Part shown: positions 1 through 9,696 of the stretch, piece by piece
Layout of the letters: each line of letters starts with the position of its first letter
Numbering within the stretch: the first letter of the stretch is position 1
DNA from: Komagataeibacter saccharivorans
GTDB taxonomy: Bacteria > Pseudomonadota > Alphaproteobacteria > Acetobacterales > Acetobacteraceae
Reading direction: 5' to 3'
DNA length: 64,000 nucleotides
NCBI RefSeq assembly: GCF_003207825.1
Contig: NZ_NKTY01000010.1
Location: 40,157 to 104,156, forward strand
Translations under genes and position numbers: made by a program
The notes under the pieces: model-generated
What the model saw: the letters and a program-made list of their open reading frames with translations, nothing else
Told to the model about the DNA's origin: nothing
The model's database searches: none

Positions 1-168
1 CTGGTACAGCCGCTTCGGCGTGGACCCGCCCGACAGGGACAGCACGAACGGGCCGTCCTTCTTCGCCAGCGCCTGTTCCGTCAGCCACTTCGCCATATGT
101 TGGGCAATGGCCTCCCCATCGGGGAGGACAACCATCGCGCCCGTTTTCACGTCATGTCCACCGGTCAT
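1..168 (-). CDS. pgl: 6-phosphogluconolactonase, N-terminal part (cut by window edge)
   Basis: Only the first 56 codons lie in the window. They contain the stretch SLSGGSTPKRLYQ, the sugar-phosphate loop typical of the SOL/DevB-type 6-phosphogluconolactonases, which hydrolyse 6-phosphoglucono-1,5-lactone to 6-phosphogluconate in the cytoplasm. The ATG at 168-166 follows the TGA of the upstream HAD gene by one base, so the two are translationally coupled. It is the last visible gene of the zwf-HAD-HAD-pgl run, which supplies pathway context. The remaining ~190 residues lie outside the window. Confidence 0.9.
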   Translation of the reverse strand, partial: MTGGHDVKTGAMVVLPDGEAIAQHMAKWLTEQALAKKDGPFVLSLSGGSTPKRLYQ

Positions 169-169
169 G

Positions 170-1000
170 TCACGCATCTCCCAGCACGTATTTCTCGATC
201 CCGTTGGCGAACCCTTCCTCCTCGCACGAGGTGGAAACGTATGTCGCCTGCTTCTGCACTTCGGGGCAGGCCTGTCCCATGGCGATCGACATGCCGCTCT
301 TGCGGAACATCAGCACATCATTGGGCTGGTCGCCCAGTGTCACCATCTGCGCCGCAGGAATGCCCAGCAGGCGTTCCAGCGTCATGACCACGCCGCCCTT
401 GTTCGCATCCCTGTTGGTCACGTCCACATAGTACGGCTGCGACAGGGCTGCCGAAGCCGTATCGCCCAGCACCTGCTGCAGGTCGTGTTCAAGCCGTTTC
501 ATGAGATCGAGGTCATCGCTGACACCGGTGATCTTGACCACCTGATCCAGCTTTTCTTCCACATTGCCGACCACCGGCGGGAATTTGACCGTCCACTGCT
601 CACGCGCCACATGCGCGGCGTCGGCATTGGAAACGATCCAGTCATTGCCGTTATAGACCCACGGATCGGCCTTGTGATCGCGGATGATGCCAATGACCTT
701 GCGCGCGGTATCAGCAGGCAGCGTGCGGGCCTCGATCACGGTAAAATCGGGCCGGACCATCATGCCGCCGTTGAAGCCTGCGATAGGTTCGGAAATTTTC
801 AGCGGATCGATCACCATCTTCATCCCCTTGGGCGGACGCCCGCTGGTGATGGTGAACAGGATGCCACGTTCGCGCAGGCGTTCGACCGCACGGATGGCAC
901 GCGGCGTCAGGATCTTGTCTTTCGTGACCAGCGTGCCATCCACATCCGCCAGCACCAGCCTGATCTGATCGGCCGATGGTTTAACTGCATCCTGTGGCAT
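170..1000 (-). CDS. Cof-type HAD-IIB sugar-phosphate phosphatase (paralogue 1)
   Basis: 276 residues. HAD motif I is DVDGTL near residues 19-24 (nucleophile and acid aspartates) and motif IV is GDQPND near the C-terminus. The long insert between them fits the C2B cap of the Cof/HAD-IIB subfamily. These enzymes dephosphorylate small phosphorylated sugars or cofactors; the substrate cannot be read from sequence. The start has AGGGAGA just upstream. It lies 27 bp downstream of a paralogue and 1 bp upstream of pgl, so it is co-transcribed with zwf and pgl. A role on a phosphogluconate or pentose phosphate by-product is inference. Confidence 0.85.
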   Translation of the reverse strand: MPQDAVKPSADQIRLVLADVDGTLVTKDKILTPRAIRAVERLRERGILFTITSGRPPKGMKMVIDPLKISEPIAGFNGGMMVRPDFTVIEARTLPADTARKVIGIIRDHKADPWVYNGNDWIVSNADAAHVAREQWTVKFPPVVGNVEEKLDQVVKITGVSDDLDLMKRLEHDLQQVLGDTASAALSQPYYVDVTNRDANKGGVVMTLERLLGIPAAQMVTLGDQPNDVLMFRKSGMSIAMGQACPEVQKQATYVSTSCEEEGFANGIEKYVLGDA

Positions 1001-1027
1001 GTTCTCTCCCTGTCATGTGCCGCGCGA

Positions 1028-1855
1028 TCATGCGCGGGATAGTACGAAACTTTCCATGGCAAACGCCCATCCGTCCTGCGTGTTGGGCCTTGTCACGAAA
1101 CGGGCATGGGCCTTCACATTATCCGGGGCGTTGCCCATGGCGATGCTGACCCCGGCTTCCTTCAGCATGGGTATGTCGTTGTTCATATCCCCGATGCATG
1201 CCGTATTGCGGATATCAGTATCCAGCAGATGCGCCAGTTCTTTTGCCGCATAGCCCTTGTTCGCGCGCGGATGCGTAATATCAAGGTAGATGGGGGAAGA
1301 CTGGTGTACGCTCGCCCCCCCACCCAGCATGGCCGCCAGTTCACGCTCCACGCCCGGCAGGCGGGCGGGGTCCGCCGAAACGCCCATGATCTTGCCGACA
1401 TCACTGTAATGCCCGGCAAAATCGTCCACCTGCACCGGGGTGGTGCGGACCACCGCGCATTCATGGTGAACCTGTGGCGTATCGGCGCGTCGCACCAGCC
1501 AGTCATGGCCGATGAACAGCCACGGCTCGACCCCGTTGGCCAGCAGGAATTCCACGGCCCGGCGGGCAACATCCGCCTCCAGCGACAGGCGTTCGCGGAT
1601 CGTGCCATCGGGATCACAGATCAGCCCGCCATTCAACCCGGCTATGGGCGTGCTGATCTTCAGTTCCTTCACGAACTGCATCATCCCGCGCGGGGCACGG
1701 CTGCTGACAAGGCTGAGCCGGATTCCCGCGCGTTCCAGATCGCGCGCGGCACTATGGGCGGCGGCTGTGATCTGGCGTTCGGGAGTAATCAGGGTGCCAT
1801 CGATATCGGATACGACCAGACGGACACCATCCGCCGGAGTAACGGGTATGGACAT
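1028..1855 (-). CDS. Cof-type HAD-IIB sugar-phosphate phosphatase (paralogue 2)
   Basis: 275 residues, clearly a paralogue of the next gene downstream. Motif I is DIDGTL near residue 17 and motif IV is GDMNND, with a C2B-type cap in between. Both copies have the pattern STPIAG/SEPIAGxNGG and a closing segment with SIAMGNAP. The start ATG lies four bases after the zwf stop, indicating translational coupling. The substrate is unknown. Two intact, diverged phosphatases in one pentose phosphate operon suggest different substrates rather than simple redundancy (inference). Confidence 0.85.
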   Translation of the reverse strand: MSIPVTPADGVRLVVSDIDGTLITPERQITAAAHSAARDLERAGIRLSLVSSRAPRGMMQFVKELKISTPIAGLNGGLICDPDGTIRERLSLEADVARRAVEFLLANGVEPWLFIGHDWLVRRADTPQVHHECAVVRTTPVQVDDFAGHYSDVGKIMGVSADPARLPGVERELAAMLGGGASVHQSSPIYLDITHPRANKGYAAKELAHLLDTDIRNTACIGDMNNDIPMLKEAGVSIAMGNAPDNVKAHARFVTRPNTQDGWAFAMESFVLSRA

Positions 1856-1859
1856 GGGA

Positions 1860-3389
1860 TTATCCGATCTTCAGCCAGTGGCGGTTGTCGCGGGCCAGCA
1901 GGGCATCGGCTGCGGCGGGCCCTTCGCTGCCCGCGGCATAGGGGGCCAGTGTCCGCCCGTCCTGCCCCCAGTCCAGTATCGGCTGCACGGCCCGCCATCC
2001 GGCTTCGATATTGTCCGCGCGCTGGAACAGGGTCGCATCCCCGATCATGCAGTCATAGATCAGGGTTTCATATCCGGTGCTTGGCCCTTCGCTGAACCAT
2101 TCGGCATAGTCGAACTTCATGCGCACACCGCCCAGCCTGACGGCAGGACCGGGAATCTTGGCTGAAAACTGCAGCGTTACCCCTTCGGTCGGCTGGATAT
2201 GGATGACCATGATGTTGGGGGTCAGGCTTTCCACCGGCGTATCGCGGAACAGGGCATAGGGCGCGGATTTGAAGTGGATTGCGATTTCCGTCTTGCGTGC
2301 CGCCAGCCGTTTGCCCGTGCGCACGTAAAACGGCACCCCGGCCCAGCGCCAGTTATCGATCTGGAACTTCATGGCCGCGTATGTCTCGGTCAGGGAATGG
2401 GGATCGACCCCCGGTTCCTGCCGGTAGCCGGGCACATCCTTGCCGCCCACGACACCAGCCGCGTACTGCCCGCGCACCACATCCCCGGGCGCCAGGGTGT
2501 GGATGGCGTCGAGTACCTTGGTCTTCTCGTTGCGCACCGCATCGGCGTCGAACGAAATCGGGGCTTCCATCGCCGTCATGGCCAGAAGCTGCATGACATG
2601 GTTGGGCACCATGTCACGCACGGCACCCGTACCTTCATAGAATTTCGCACGCTGTTCCACGCCCACCGTTTCGGCGGCGGTGATCTGTACGTGATCGATG
2701 TTCTGGCGGTTCCATAAGGGTTCGAAAAACCCGTTGGAAAAACGCAGCGCAAGGATGTTCTGGACCGTTTCCTTGCCCAGATAATGGTCGATACGATAGA
2801 TCTGCTGCTCGTCAAGGGTGTTGAGCAGTCGTGTATTGAGCGCAATCGCCGATGGCAGGTCATGGCCGAACGGCTTTTCCACCACCACGCGGCGGAATGT
2901 GTTGCGGCCTTCGGTCACCAGCCCGGCTTCACCCAGCCGGTCCACGATGGGTCCGAAGAAACGCGCGGCAACGGCAAGGTAGAAAATGCAGTTCCGCTCA
3001 CCTATGGCGACGGCAATATCCTGATAGGTCTGTTCGGTTTCAAAATCGCCCCGCACGTAGCTTATGCGCGGCTCCAGCCAGGTCCATACGTCATTACGCA
3101 GGGCTACGGCTTCCGCCCCGCGACGGGCGACGAAATCTTCCAGTGCGGCGTGCATGTTCTGGCGTAGCTGCGCATCGGTCAGATCCGCACGGTCAACCGC
3201 GATGACACTGAAACCGTCATCCAGCAGGTCGGCGCAGGCAAGATTGTAAATGGCGGGCAGCAGGAGGCGGTGCGTCAGGTCGCCGCCGCCACCAAAAATG
3301 ACAAACGACCCCGGCGGACTGCGTCGGGGGGCATTTTCCCGTCCGGCGTCGTCTACCTGCGAGACCGCAGATGCGATGATATTTTCCAT
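1860..3389 (-). CDS. zwf: glucose-6-phosphate 1-dehydrogenase
   Basis: 509 residues, the usual length. It oxidises glucose 6-phosphate to 6-phosphogluconolactone with NAD(P)+, the entry step of the oxidative pentose phosphate pathway. Seen: dinucleotide-binding loop GGGGDL at residues 33-38 (GxxGDL in the family), EKPFG at 171-175 and the active-site signature RIDHYLGKE at 199-207 containing the catalytic His and Lys. The first ~28 residues before the Rossmann fold are unconserved and the exact start is less certain. It heads the zwf-HAD-HAD-pgl group and follows gnd after 155 bp. Confidence 0.96.
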   Translation of the reverse strand: MENIIASAVSQVDDAGRENAPRRSPPGSFVIFGGGGDLTHRLLLPAIYNLACADLLDDGFSVIAVDRADLTDAQLRQNMHAALEDFVARRGAEAVALRNDVWTWLEPRISYVRGDFETEQTYQDIAVAIGERNCIFYLAVAARFFGPIVDRLGEAGLVTEGRNTFRRVVVEKPFGHDLPSAIALNTRLLNTLDEQQIYRIDHYLGKETVQNILALRFSNGFFEPLWNRQNIDHVQITAAETVGVEQRAKFYEGTGAVRDMVPNHVMQLLAMTAMEAPISFDADAVRNEKTKVLDAIHTLAPGDVVRGQYAAGVVGGKDVPGYRQEPGVDPHSLTETYAAMKFQIDNWRWAGVPFYVRTGKRLAARKTEIAIHFKSAPYALFRDTPVESLTPNIMVIHIQPTEGVTLQFSAKIPGPAVRLGGVRMKFDYAEWFSEGPSTGYETLIYDCMIGDATLFQRADNIEAGWRAVQPILDWGQDGRTLAPYAAGSEGPAAADALLARDNRHWLKIG

Positions 3390-3544
3390 TGCAATACTGT
3401 TCCTGAACTGTTTTCCGCCTGTGTTCCTCCTCCGGCTGTTCCGGGCGCAGTCATTTGATTGCTGTCTTGTGTTCTGAAACAGCCGGGGGGCCCGGATACG
3501 GATGTATCCGGGCGGACCCGGTCAGTTACCGACCGGGAACAGGG

Positions 3545-4546
3545 TCAGTTATTGGTGCCTTCGATGTGACCGCCAAAGCCGAAGCGCATGGCCGACAGCA
3601 TCTTTTCGGCAAAGTTGTTGCCCGTGCGCGAACGGAAACGCGTGAACAGCGATGCCGTGATGACGGGAACCGGCACGGCTTCCTCAATCGCGGCTTCGAT
3701 GGTCCAGCGGCCCTCGCCCGAATCGGCAACGTCACCCTTGTAGTTGGACAGGTCCGGGTTGCCCGCCAGCGCGCTGGCCGAAAGGTCGAGCAGCCACGAC
3801 GACACCACGCTGCCGCGACGCCAGACTTCGGCAATGTCCGCCATGTTCAGATCAAAGCGCTGTTCTTCGGGCAGGTCGGTGGAGTTCTTGGACTTCATCA
3901 CGTCAAACCCTTCCGCGAAGGCCTGCATGATGCCGTATTCGATGCCGTTATGGACCATCTTCACGAAGTGGCCCGAACCGGCGGGACCACAGTGCAGGTA
4001 GCCCTGCTCCGCACGGGGATCAAAGCCATCCTTGCCGTCGCGGCCCGGCGTGCGCGCAATGTCGCCAATGCCCGGTGCCAGGGCGGACAGGATGGGATCG
4101 ATGTAATCGGTCGCGGCCTTGGTGCCGCCGTACATCATGCAGTAGCCACGCTCCAGCCCCCACACGCCACCGGATGTGCCGACATCGATGTAATCAATGC
4201 CTTTCTTCACCAGTTCAGCGGCGCGGCGGATATCGTCCTTGTAGAAGGAGTTGCCACCGTCGATCACGATGTCACCCGGTCCCATCAGCGTACCGAGTTC
4301 CTGTACCGCCTGTTCCGTCACCTCGCCTGCGGGCAGCATGAGCCAGATCACCTTGCGGCCTGACAGCTTGCCAACCATGTCCTTGAGGCCGGTGGCCGGG
4401 GTGGCGCGACCGGCTTCGGCCTGTTCGCACACTTTCGCGGTAACGGCGGAATCGCGATCATAGGCCACCACATCATGACCGTGGCGTGTCAGGCGGATGG
4501 AAATATTGCCGCCCATCTTGCCAAGACCAACAATACCGATTTGCAT
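3545..4546 (-). CDS. gnd: 6-phosphogluconate dehydrogenase, decarboxylating (short form)
   Basis: Converts 6-phosphogluconate to ribulose 5-phosphate and CO2. At 333 residues it belongs to the short class (about 300-335 residues) rather than the ~470-residue E. coli type; the short class is often NAD-preferring. Seen: Rossmann loop GLGKMG at residues 7-12, GTSGGVWG near 123-130 and [10 protein letters not shown] at about 196-205 with the catalytic Lys and substrate-binding Asn. I chose the ATG at 4546, nine bases after AGGAG; a TTG two codons upstream is too close to that site. A terminator separates it from tal-pgi, so it probably has its own promoter in 4547-4625. Confidence 0.95.
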   Translation of the reverse strand: MQIGIVGLGKMGGNISIRLTRHGHDVVAYDRDSAVTAKVCEQAEAGRATPATGLKDMVGKLSGRKVIWLMLPAGEVTEQAVQELGTLMGPGDIVIDGGNSFYKDDIRRAAELVKKGIDYIDVGTSGGVWGLERGYCMMYGGTKAATDYIDPILSALAPGIGDIARTPGRDGKDGFDPRAEQGYLHCGPAGSGHFVKMVHNGIEYGIMQAFAEGFDVMKSKNSTDLPEEQRFDLNMADIAEVWRRGSVVSSWLLDLSASALAGNPDLSNYKGDVADSGEGRWTIEAAIEEAVPVPVITASLFTRFRSRTGNNFAEKMLSAMRFGFGGHIEGTNN

Positions 4547-4621
4547 AATCAAACACTCCTGAAGATGGGGTTAAGGCTGTATGCCTACCGCCTTCGTGAC
4601 CATTTCCCAATGACCGTTATC

Positions 4622-4652
4622 AAAAACCCGCCCCTCCGGGGGAGGGACGGGT
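4622..4652 (-). terminator. Rho-independent terminator after tal-pgi
   Basis: On the minus strand an 11-bp stem (arms at 4627-4637 and 4641-4651, one mismatch, GC-rich) is followed by a run of five T. It starts 14 bp after the tal-pgi stop codon. It separates the tkt/tal-pgi transcript from gnd-zwf. Confidence 0.85.
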
Positions 4653-4665
4653 CCGTAAATGTGGA

Positions 4666-7524
4666 TTACACCGCGCGGGCGATATCCTGGGCCAGTTTCT
4701 CAAGCCCTGATTTCAGATCGCCATGGATATGGACGCGCAGCACGCGACGCCCCCGTTCGGCCAGTACTTCCATGTCACCACGGGCCTGCGCCTCCTTCAC
4801 GATGCCGAAAGTGTATTTCTCACCCGGCACGGGCAGGTTTACGGCGTCATCGCATGTGATCTGCAGGAATACGCCGGTGTCGGGGCCCCCCTTGTAGGCC
4901 TGTCCGGTCGAATGCTGGAAACGGGGACCGAATTCCGCCGCCGTCGCCACCTTCAGCGCATCGCGCAGGCCAAGGCGGACCGTCTGTATCCATTCCCGCG
5001 TTGCGGTATCACGGTCGATATAGGCCAGCAGGGCCACGTAATCACCCGCCTTCGCACGGGCGAAATGGGCCTTCAGGATCGCATCCGCCGACGTACCGCC
5101 CTTCAGCGCCGCCGCGTTTTTCGGATCGGCATAGAAGGCAAACGGGCCATCCTTCGCAAACGGCTCGTACGGCGGCAGCTTGCCGGTTTCGTTATAGGCG
5201 GTGGTGATCTTCTTGGTTTCGATCTTCGACGCCTCGACATCGGGCTGGTTGAAGGCGTTGATCCCGATGATCGAACCCGCGACAGCGGTCGCGAATTCCC
5301 AGCGGAAGAACTCTTCCAGCACCTGACGGCGTTCATGCAGTTCGATGGTCACGACCGGCTCACCCGCTTCGGCCAGCGCCGCGAAGGCCGCATCCTGCTT
5401 CGGGCAGGGATCTTCAGCCAGACGCAGGTAAATGAAGACCCGGTCCTTGCCATACACGTCGGGCCTGCCGATGGTCTCGTCATCGATGGGGATCAGGCCG
5501 CGGCCTTCCTTGCCCGTCGATTCCGCCAGCAACTGCTCCAGCCATGCCCCCATGTCGTAAATGCCGGGGGATGCGATGATGGTCACCTTGTCGCGCCCGA
5601 AATCGCGCGCGGCCACACCCAGCACGCTGCCCAGCACCACACCGGCATTGCGCGCGGGCGGGACGGAAGCGGCGCATGACTTTTCGCCATACAGGGCAGA
5701 TTCCAGCAGCAGCCTGAGCGGCAGACCAGCGATGGCGGCGGGCACCAGCCCGAAATCGGACAGCACGGAATACCGGCCCCCGATCTGCTTTTCGCCATAG
5801 AAGATTTTCCAGAAACCGTCCTTCTTCGCCACGTCTTCCATGTGCGATCCGGGATCGGTCACGGCAACGAAGTGAGATCCGGCCCTGTCCCCCAGAACCT
5901 TCTTCGCTTCATCGAAGAAATAGGCCTTGAGGATGTTCGGCTCCAGCGTGCCGCCCGACTTGGACGAGACGATGAACAGGGTCTTGGAAATATCGATCTT
6001 TTTTTCGAAATCACGGATCTGCTGCGGGTCCGTGCTGTCGAGGACATACAGGTGCGGGAAGCCTTCATGCTTGCCGAATGTCTGGGCCAGCACTTCCGGG
6101 CCAAGGCTGGAACCACCCATGCCCAGCAGCAGCGCATCGCGGAAACCGCGTGCTTTCACTTCCGCCTGGAATTCCTCGAACTTCGACAGGGCTGCAATCT
6201 GGTCATCGGTGATGTCCAGCCATTTCAGCCAGCTTGCCTCATCCTGACCGGTCCACAGTGTTGCGTCCCGGTTCCACAGGCGACGCACCTTGCCCGCCTT
6301 GCGCCATTCCTCCAGTTCCGCATCAACGGCCTTGTGCAGATCGGCAGGCAGCTTCAGTGCCGTGGACGTAACCTTCTTGCCAAGGAATGCCGCCTGTTTG
6401 GCCGCGACCGACCCCAGCAGGTCGTCAAACGCATCCGCGAAGGAGGCGACACCTTCATCAACCAGCGTCGTGGTCACGCCATCGAGGTCAAGGCCCAGAC
6501 GTTCAGCTTCCGCCAGCACCTTACGCGCGCCAGCCACATCCTGCGTCAGGGTTTCAGCCACCTTGCCGTGGTCACGGAAGGCATCGAACGTGGCAGGCGG
6601 GATGGTGTTGACCGTCTCCGGCCCGATCAGGCCATCGACATACAGCACGTCGCTGAAGGACTTGTCCTTCGTACCGGTGCTGGCCCACAGCAGGCGCTGC
6701 GGATGGGCACCGGCATCGGCCAGCTTCTTCCAGCGCGGGCTTGCCGTCACTTCCTTCCAGTATTCATAGGCCATCTTGGCGTTGGCGATGGCGACCTTGC
6801 CGCGCAGCGCCTTCAGGCTGGCCGCTTCCCTGTCGCCTGCGCCGACGCGGGTATCGATTTCCTTGTCGATCTTCACATCGATACGGCTGACGAAGAAGGA
6901 GGCGACGCTGGCGATGCCCTTCACGCTCTCGCCACGGGCGAGGCGTTCTTCCAGCCCGGCGATATAGGCTTCCAGCACTTTTTTGTAGGCATCGATCGAG
7001 AACAGCAGGGTGACGTTGATGCTCAGACCCTGCGCGATGGCGGCCTTTACGGCGGGAACGCCTTCGTCAGTGCCGGGAATCTTGATCATGAGGTTGCGGG
7101 CATCAACCGCTTTCCACAGGCGCAGGGCCTCATGCAGCGTGCCTTCGGTATCGCGCGCCAGATAGGGCGAGACCTCAAGGCTGACATAACCGTCCACGCC
7201 CTTCGTCTGTTCATAGACGGGATAGAGCACCTTCGCCGCCGCGCGGATGTCATCAATGGCCAGCAGTTCATACAGCGTGCCCGCATCGACAATCCGGTGT
7301 TCCAGCACCGAGCGGATCTGCGCATCGTAATCCGTGCCCTGACCCATCGCCTTCTGGAAAATGGCCGGGTTGGAGGTCACGCCCTTCAGCCCGTCTTCTT
7401 CCACCAGTTTTTTCAGGCTGCCATTCTCAGTATAGGAACGCTGGATGAAATCCAGCCAGGGGGACTGATCATACCGGGCCAGTTCCTTTAGCGGATTTTC
7501 CCCACCAGATTCACGCGCAGTCAT
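4666..7524 (-). CDS. tal-pgi: bifunctional transaldolase / glucose-6-phosphate isomerase
   Basis: 952-residue fusion. The N-terminal ~375 residues are transaldolase: GVTSNPAIF at 49-57, and NLMIKIPGT around 144-152 with the Schiff-base Lys148. From about residue 390 to the end it is phosphoglucose isomerase: GMGGSSLGPE at 468-477 and the phosphate-binding signature SSKSGGTLEP at 520-529. The fusion is known in Gluconobacter and related acetic acid bacteria, where glycolysis is incomplete and the pentose phosphate pathway dominates. It joins the step producing fructose 6-phosphate with its recycling to glucose 6-phosphate. AAGGAAG lies seven bases before the ATG. It follows tkt by 111 bp and ends in a terminator. 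Confidence 0.97.
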   Translation of the reverse strand: MTARESGGENPLKELARYDQSPWLDFIQRSYTENGSLKKLVEEDGLKGVTSNPAIFQKAMGQGTDYDAQIRSVLEHRIVDAGTLYELLAIDDIRAAAKVLYPVYEQTKGVDGYVSLEVSPYLARDTEGTLHEALRLWKAVDARNLMIKIPGTDEGVPAVKAAIAQGLSINVTLLFSIDAYKKVLEAYIAGLEERLARGESVKGIASVASFFVSRIDVKIDKEIDTRVGAGDREAASLKALRGKVAIANAKMAYEYWKEVTASPRWKKLADAGAHPQRLLWASTGTKDKSFSDVLYVDGLIGPETVNTIPPATFDAFRDHGKVAETLTQDVAGARKVLAEAERLGLDLDGVTTTLVDEGVASFADAFDDLLGSVAAKQAAFLGKKVTSTALKLPADLHKAVDAELEEWRKAGKVRRLWNRDATLWTGQDEASWLKWLDITDDQIAALSKFEEFQAEVKARGFRDALLLGMGGSSLGPEVLAQTFGKHEGFPHLYVLDSTDPQQIRDFEKKIDISKTLFIVSSKSGGTLEPNILKAYFFDEAKKVLGDRAGSHFVAVTDPGSHMEDVAKKDGFWKIFYGEKQIGGRYSVLSDFGLVPAAIAGLPLRLLLESALYGEKSCAASVPPARNAGVVLGSVLGVAARDFGRDKVTIIASPGIYDMGAWLEQLLAESTGKEGRGLIPIDDETIGRPDVYGKDRVFIYLRLAEDPCPKQDAAFAALAEAGEPVVTIELHERRQVLEEFFRWEFATAVAGSIIGINAFNQPDVEASKIETKKITTAYNETGKLPPYEPFAKDGPFAFYADPKNAAALKGGTSADAILKAHFARAKAGDYVALLAYIDRDTATREWIQTVRLGLRDALKVATAAEFGPRFQHSTGQAYKGGPDTGVFLQITCDDAVNLPVPGEKYTFGIVKEAQARGDMEVLAERGRRVLRVHIHGDLKSGLEKLAQDIARAV

Positions 7525-7594
7525 GGCTGTGCTTCCTTTATCTTCCAGCGACGCGAAAGATTTCCTGTCGCCTTACCAGTTCCTCAGAAACAGT

Positions 7595-7621
7595 GCAGGC
7601 AGGACCAAGGGTCCTGCCTGC
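7595..7621. repeat. inverted repeat between tkt and tal-pgi
   Basis: A perfect 11-bp inverted repeat (7595-7605 and 7611-7621) with a five-base loop sits 15 bp after the tkt stop. The tract after the stem is only weakly T-rich on either strand. It may be a partial terminator, or a hairpin that stabilises the tkt end of a tkt-tal-pgi transcript. Confidence 0.5.
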
Positions 7622-7635
7622 TTTCGTCGTATCCT

Positions 7636-9696
7636 CTATTTTCCGGCCTGCCTGCGGGCGGCGGCCACGACGGCCTCCACCGTGAAGCCGAACTTGACTT
7701 CCAGCTTTTCCGCCGGGGCGGATGCCCCGAAGCCGTGCATGACGATCGTCTCACCCGCAAGGCCGGTGTAACGGTCCCATCCAAGCTGTGCCGCCATTTC
7801 CACCGCCACGCGCGCGGTGACATCCGGCGGCAGCACACTGTCGCGATAGGATTTGGGCTGGGCCTCGAACAGGTCCCATGACGGCATGGAGACAAGGCGT
7901 ACCTTGATCCCGTCCGCCTTCAGTTTTTCCGCCGCCTTGATGATCAGTCCGACTTCGCTGCCCGTGGCCATAAGGATCACATCGGGACGCCCCTCGCTAT
8001 CCGCAAGGATATAGGCGCCTTTTGCCAGACCTGTTGCCGGCGCATAGGTCTTGCGGCAGATGGTTGGCAGGTTCTGGCGGCTCAGCGCCAGCACGCTGGG
8101 CCGGTCGCGGATCTGGATCAGCGTGCGCCACGCCTCCGCCACTTCGTTCGCATCGCCGGGGCGCAGCACGGTCACGCCCGGTGTGGCGCGAAGCTGGGCA
8201 AGCTGCTCGATGGGCTGGTGGGTCGGGCCATCTTCCCCCACACCGATCGAATCATGCGTGAAGATATAGGTGACCGGCAGCTTCATCAGCGACGACAGGC
8301 GGATGGGCGGCTTCATGTAATCGGAAAAGATCAGGAAGCCCGAGCAGTAGGCATGGATGCCATACAGGGCGATACCATTGCTGATCGACCCCATGGCATG
8401 TTCACGCACGCCGAAATGCAGGTTGCGCCCGCCATAGGACCCGCCCCATTGCGGCGGCTGGAAATCGCCCGCGCCGTCAAAGGTCAGGTGCGTCTTGGTG
8501 GAAGGCGACAGATCCGCCGAACCACCGATCAGCCACGGATAGTTCTTCGCAACCGCATTGAGCACCTTGCCCGAGCTTGCGCGCGAAGCCACACCCTTCG
8601 CATCCGTGTCGAATACCGGGATGTCCCTGTCCCACCCTTCGGGCAGGGTGCCCGCGAAGATGTGGTCAAGCTGTACGGCTTCATCGGGATACCGGGCGCG
8701 ATAGGCCGCGAACAGTTCGTTCCATGCCTTGCTTGCGGCGGCGCCGCGCGTTGCGATCCCCTGCTGGAAATGCGCTTCGACCCCGTCGGGCACATAGAAG
8801 TTCCTGTCTTCCGGCCAGCCGTAGAATTTCTTGGTCTCGCGGATTTCTTCCACGCCCAGCGGCGCGCCGTGGGCTTCCGCCGTGCCGGCAAGGTGCGGCG
8901 CACCCCAGCCGATGATGGAATGGACGATGATCAGCGTGGGGCGCGACGTTTCGGCCTTGGCTTCCGCCAGCAGGCGGCGGAAGTCACCCGTATCGTTGGC
9001 GTCCTTCAGTTCAAGGACGTGCCAGCCATAGGCTTCGTAGCGCTTGTGCACGCTTTCGGTGAAGGCGAGGTCGGTCGAGCCTTCGATGGAAATGCGGTTG
9101 CTGTCATAGATCCATGTCAGGTTGCCAAGCTTCAGATGGCCCGCAATGGATGCGGCCTCGCTGGCTACGCCTTCCATGTTGTCGCCATCACCGCACAATG
9201 TGTAGATGTGATGGTCAAACAGCTTAAAGCCGGGGCGGTTATAGCGTTCGGCCAGCCATTTTTCCGCAATCGCCATGCCGACGGAGTTGCCGCAGCCCTG
9301 ACCCAGCGGGCCGGTCGTGGTCTCGACACCGGCGGTATGGTGATATTCCGGATGACCGGGGGTGAGCGAGTCGAGCTGGCGGAACTGCTCAAGGTCTTCC
9401 AGCGTCAGGGCCGGGCCGTTGCCCGGCGCCTTCCCCGGACGCACGTCGCGGATACCGGCAAGGTAGATCAGCGAATACAGCAGCATCGACGCGTGCCCGA
9501 TCGACAGTACGAAACGGTCGCGGTTGGGCCATAGCGGTTCGGCGGGATCATAGTTCAGCACGTCGCGCCACAGCGTATAACCAACGGGGGCGAGCGCCAT
9601 GGCTGTGCCGGGATGGCCGGAATTCGCCTTCTGCACCGCGTCCATGGACAGCGTGCGAATCGTATTGATGCACAGCGTATCGATATTGGCAGGCAT
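7636..9696 (-). CDS. tkt: transketolase
   Basis: 686 residues from the chosen start, normal length. Thiamine-diphosphate enzyme transferring two-carbon units between pentose phosphate intermediates. Seen: GHPG at residues 27-30, the ThDP-binding segment GDGDNMEG about one quarter along, and VREHAMG containing the catalytic Glu of the pyrimidine domain. The open frame extends 83 codons further upstream, but that part is not transketolase-like. The ATG at 9696 has a perfect AAGGAGG seven bases upstream. It is the first gene of the pentose phosphate block, transcribed away from the MBL hydrolase. Confidence 0.97.
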   Translation of the reverse strand: MPANIDTLCINTIRTLSMDAVQKANSGHPGTAMALAPVGYTLWRDVLNYDPAEPLWPNRDRFVLSIGHASMLLYSLIYLAGIRDVRPGKAPGNGPALTLEDLEQFRQLDSLTPGHPEYHHTAGVETTTGPLGQGCGNSVGMAIAEKWLAERYNRPGFKLFDHHIYTLCGDGDNMEGVASEAASIAGHLKLGNLTWIYDSNRISIEGSTDLAFTESVHKRYEAYGWHVLELKDANDTGDFRRLLAEAKAETSRPTLIIVHSIIGWGAPHLAGTAEAHGAPLGVEEIRETKKFYGWPEDRNFYVPDGVEAHFQQGIATRGAAASKAWNELFAAYRARYPDEAVQLDHIFAGTLPEGWDRDIPVFDTDAKGVASRASSGKVLNAVAKNYPWLIGGSADLSPSTKTHLTFDGAGDFQPPQWGGSYGGRNLHFGVREHAMGSISNGIALYGIHAYCSGFLIFSDYMKPPIRLSSLMKLPVTYIFTHDSIGVGEDGPTHQPIEQLAQLRATPGVTVLRPGDANEVAEAWRTLIQIRDRPSVLALSRQNLPTICRKTYAPATGLAKGAYILADSEGRPDVILMATGSEVGLIIKAAEKLKADGIKVRLVSMPSWDLFEAQPKSYRDSVLPPDVTARVAVEMAAQLGWDRYTGLAGETIVMHGFGASAPAEKLEVKFGFTVEAVVAAARRQAGK

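Noticed and set aside
20..1042. 340-codon plus-strand open frame opposite the first HAD gene
   Set aside because: Antisense shadow of the HAD gene with clear motifs; composition is not protein-like. The same holds for other long plus frames over zwf, tal-pgi, tkt, fumarase, htrA and the T1SS genes.
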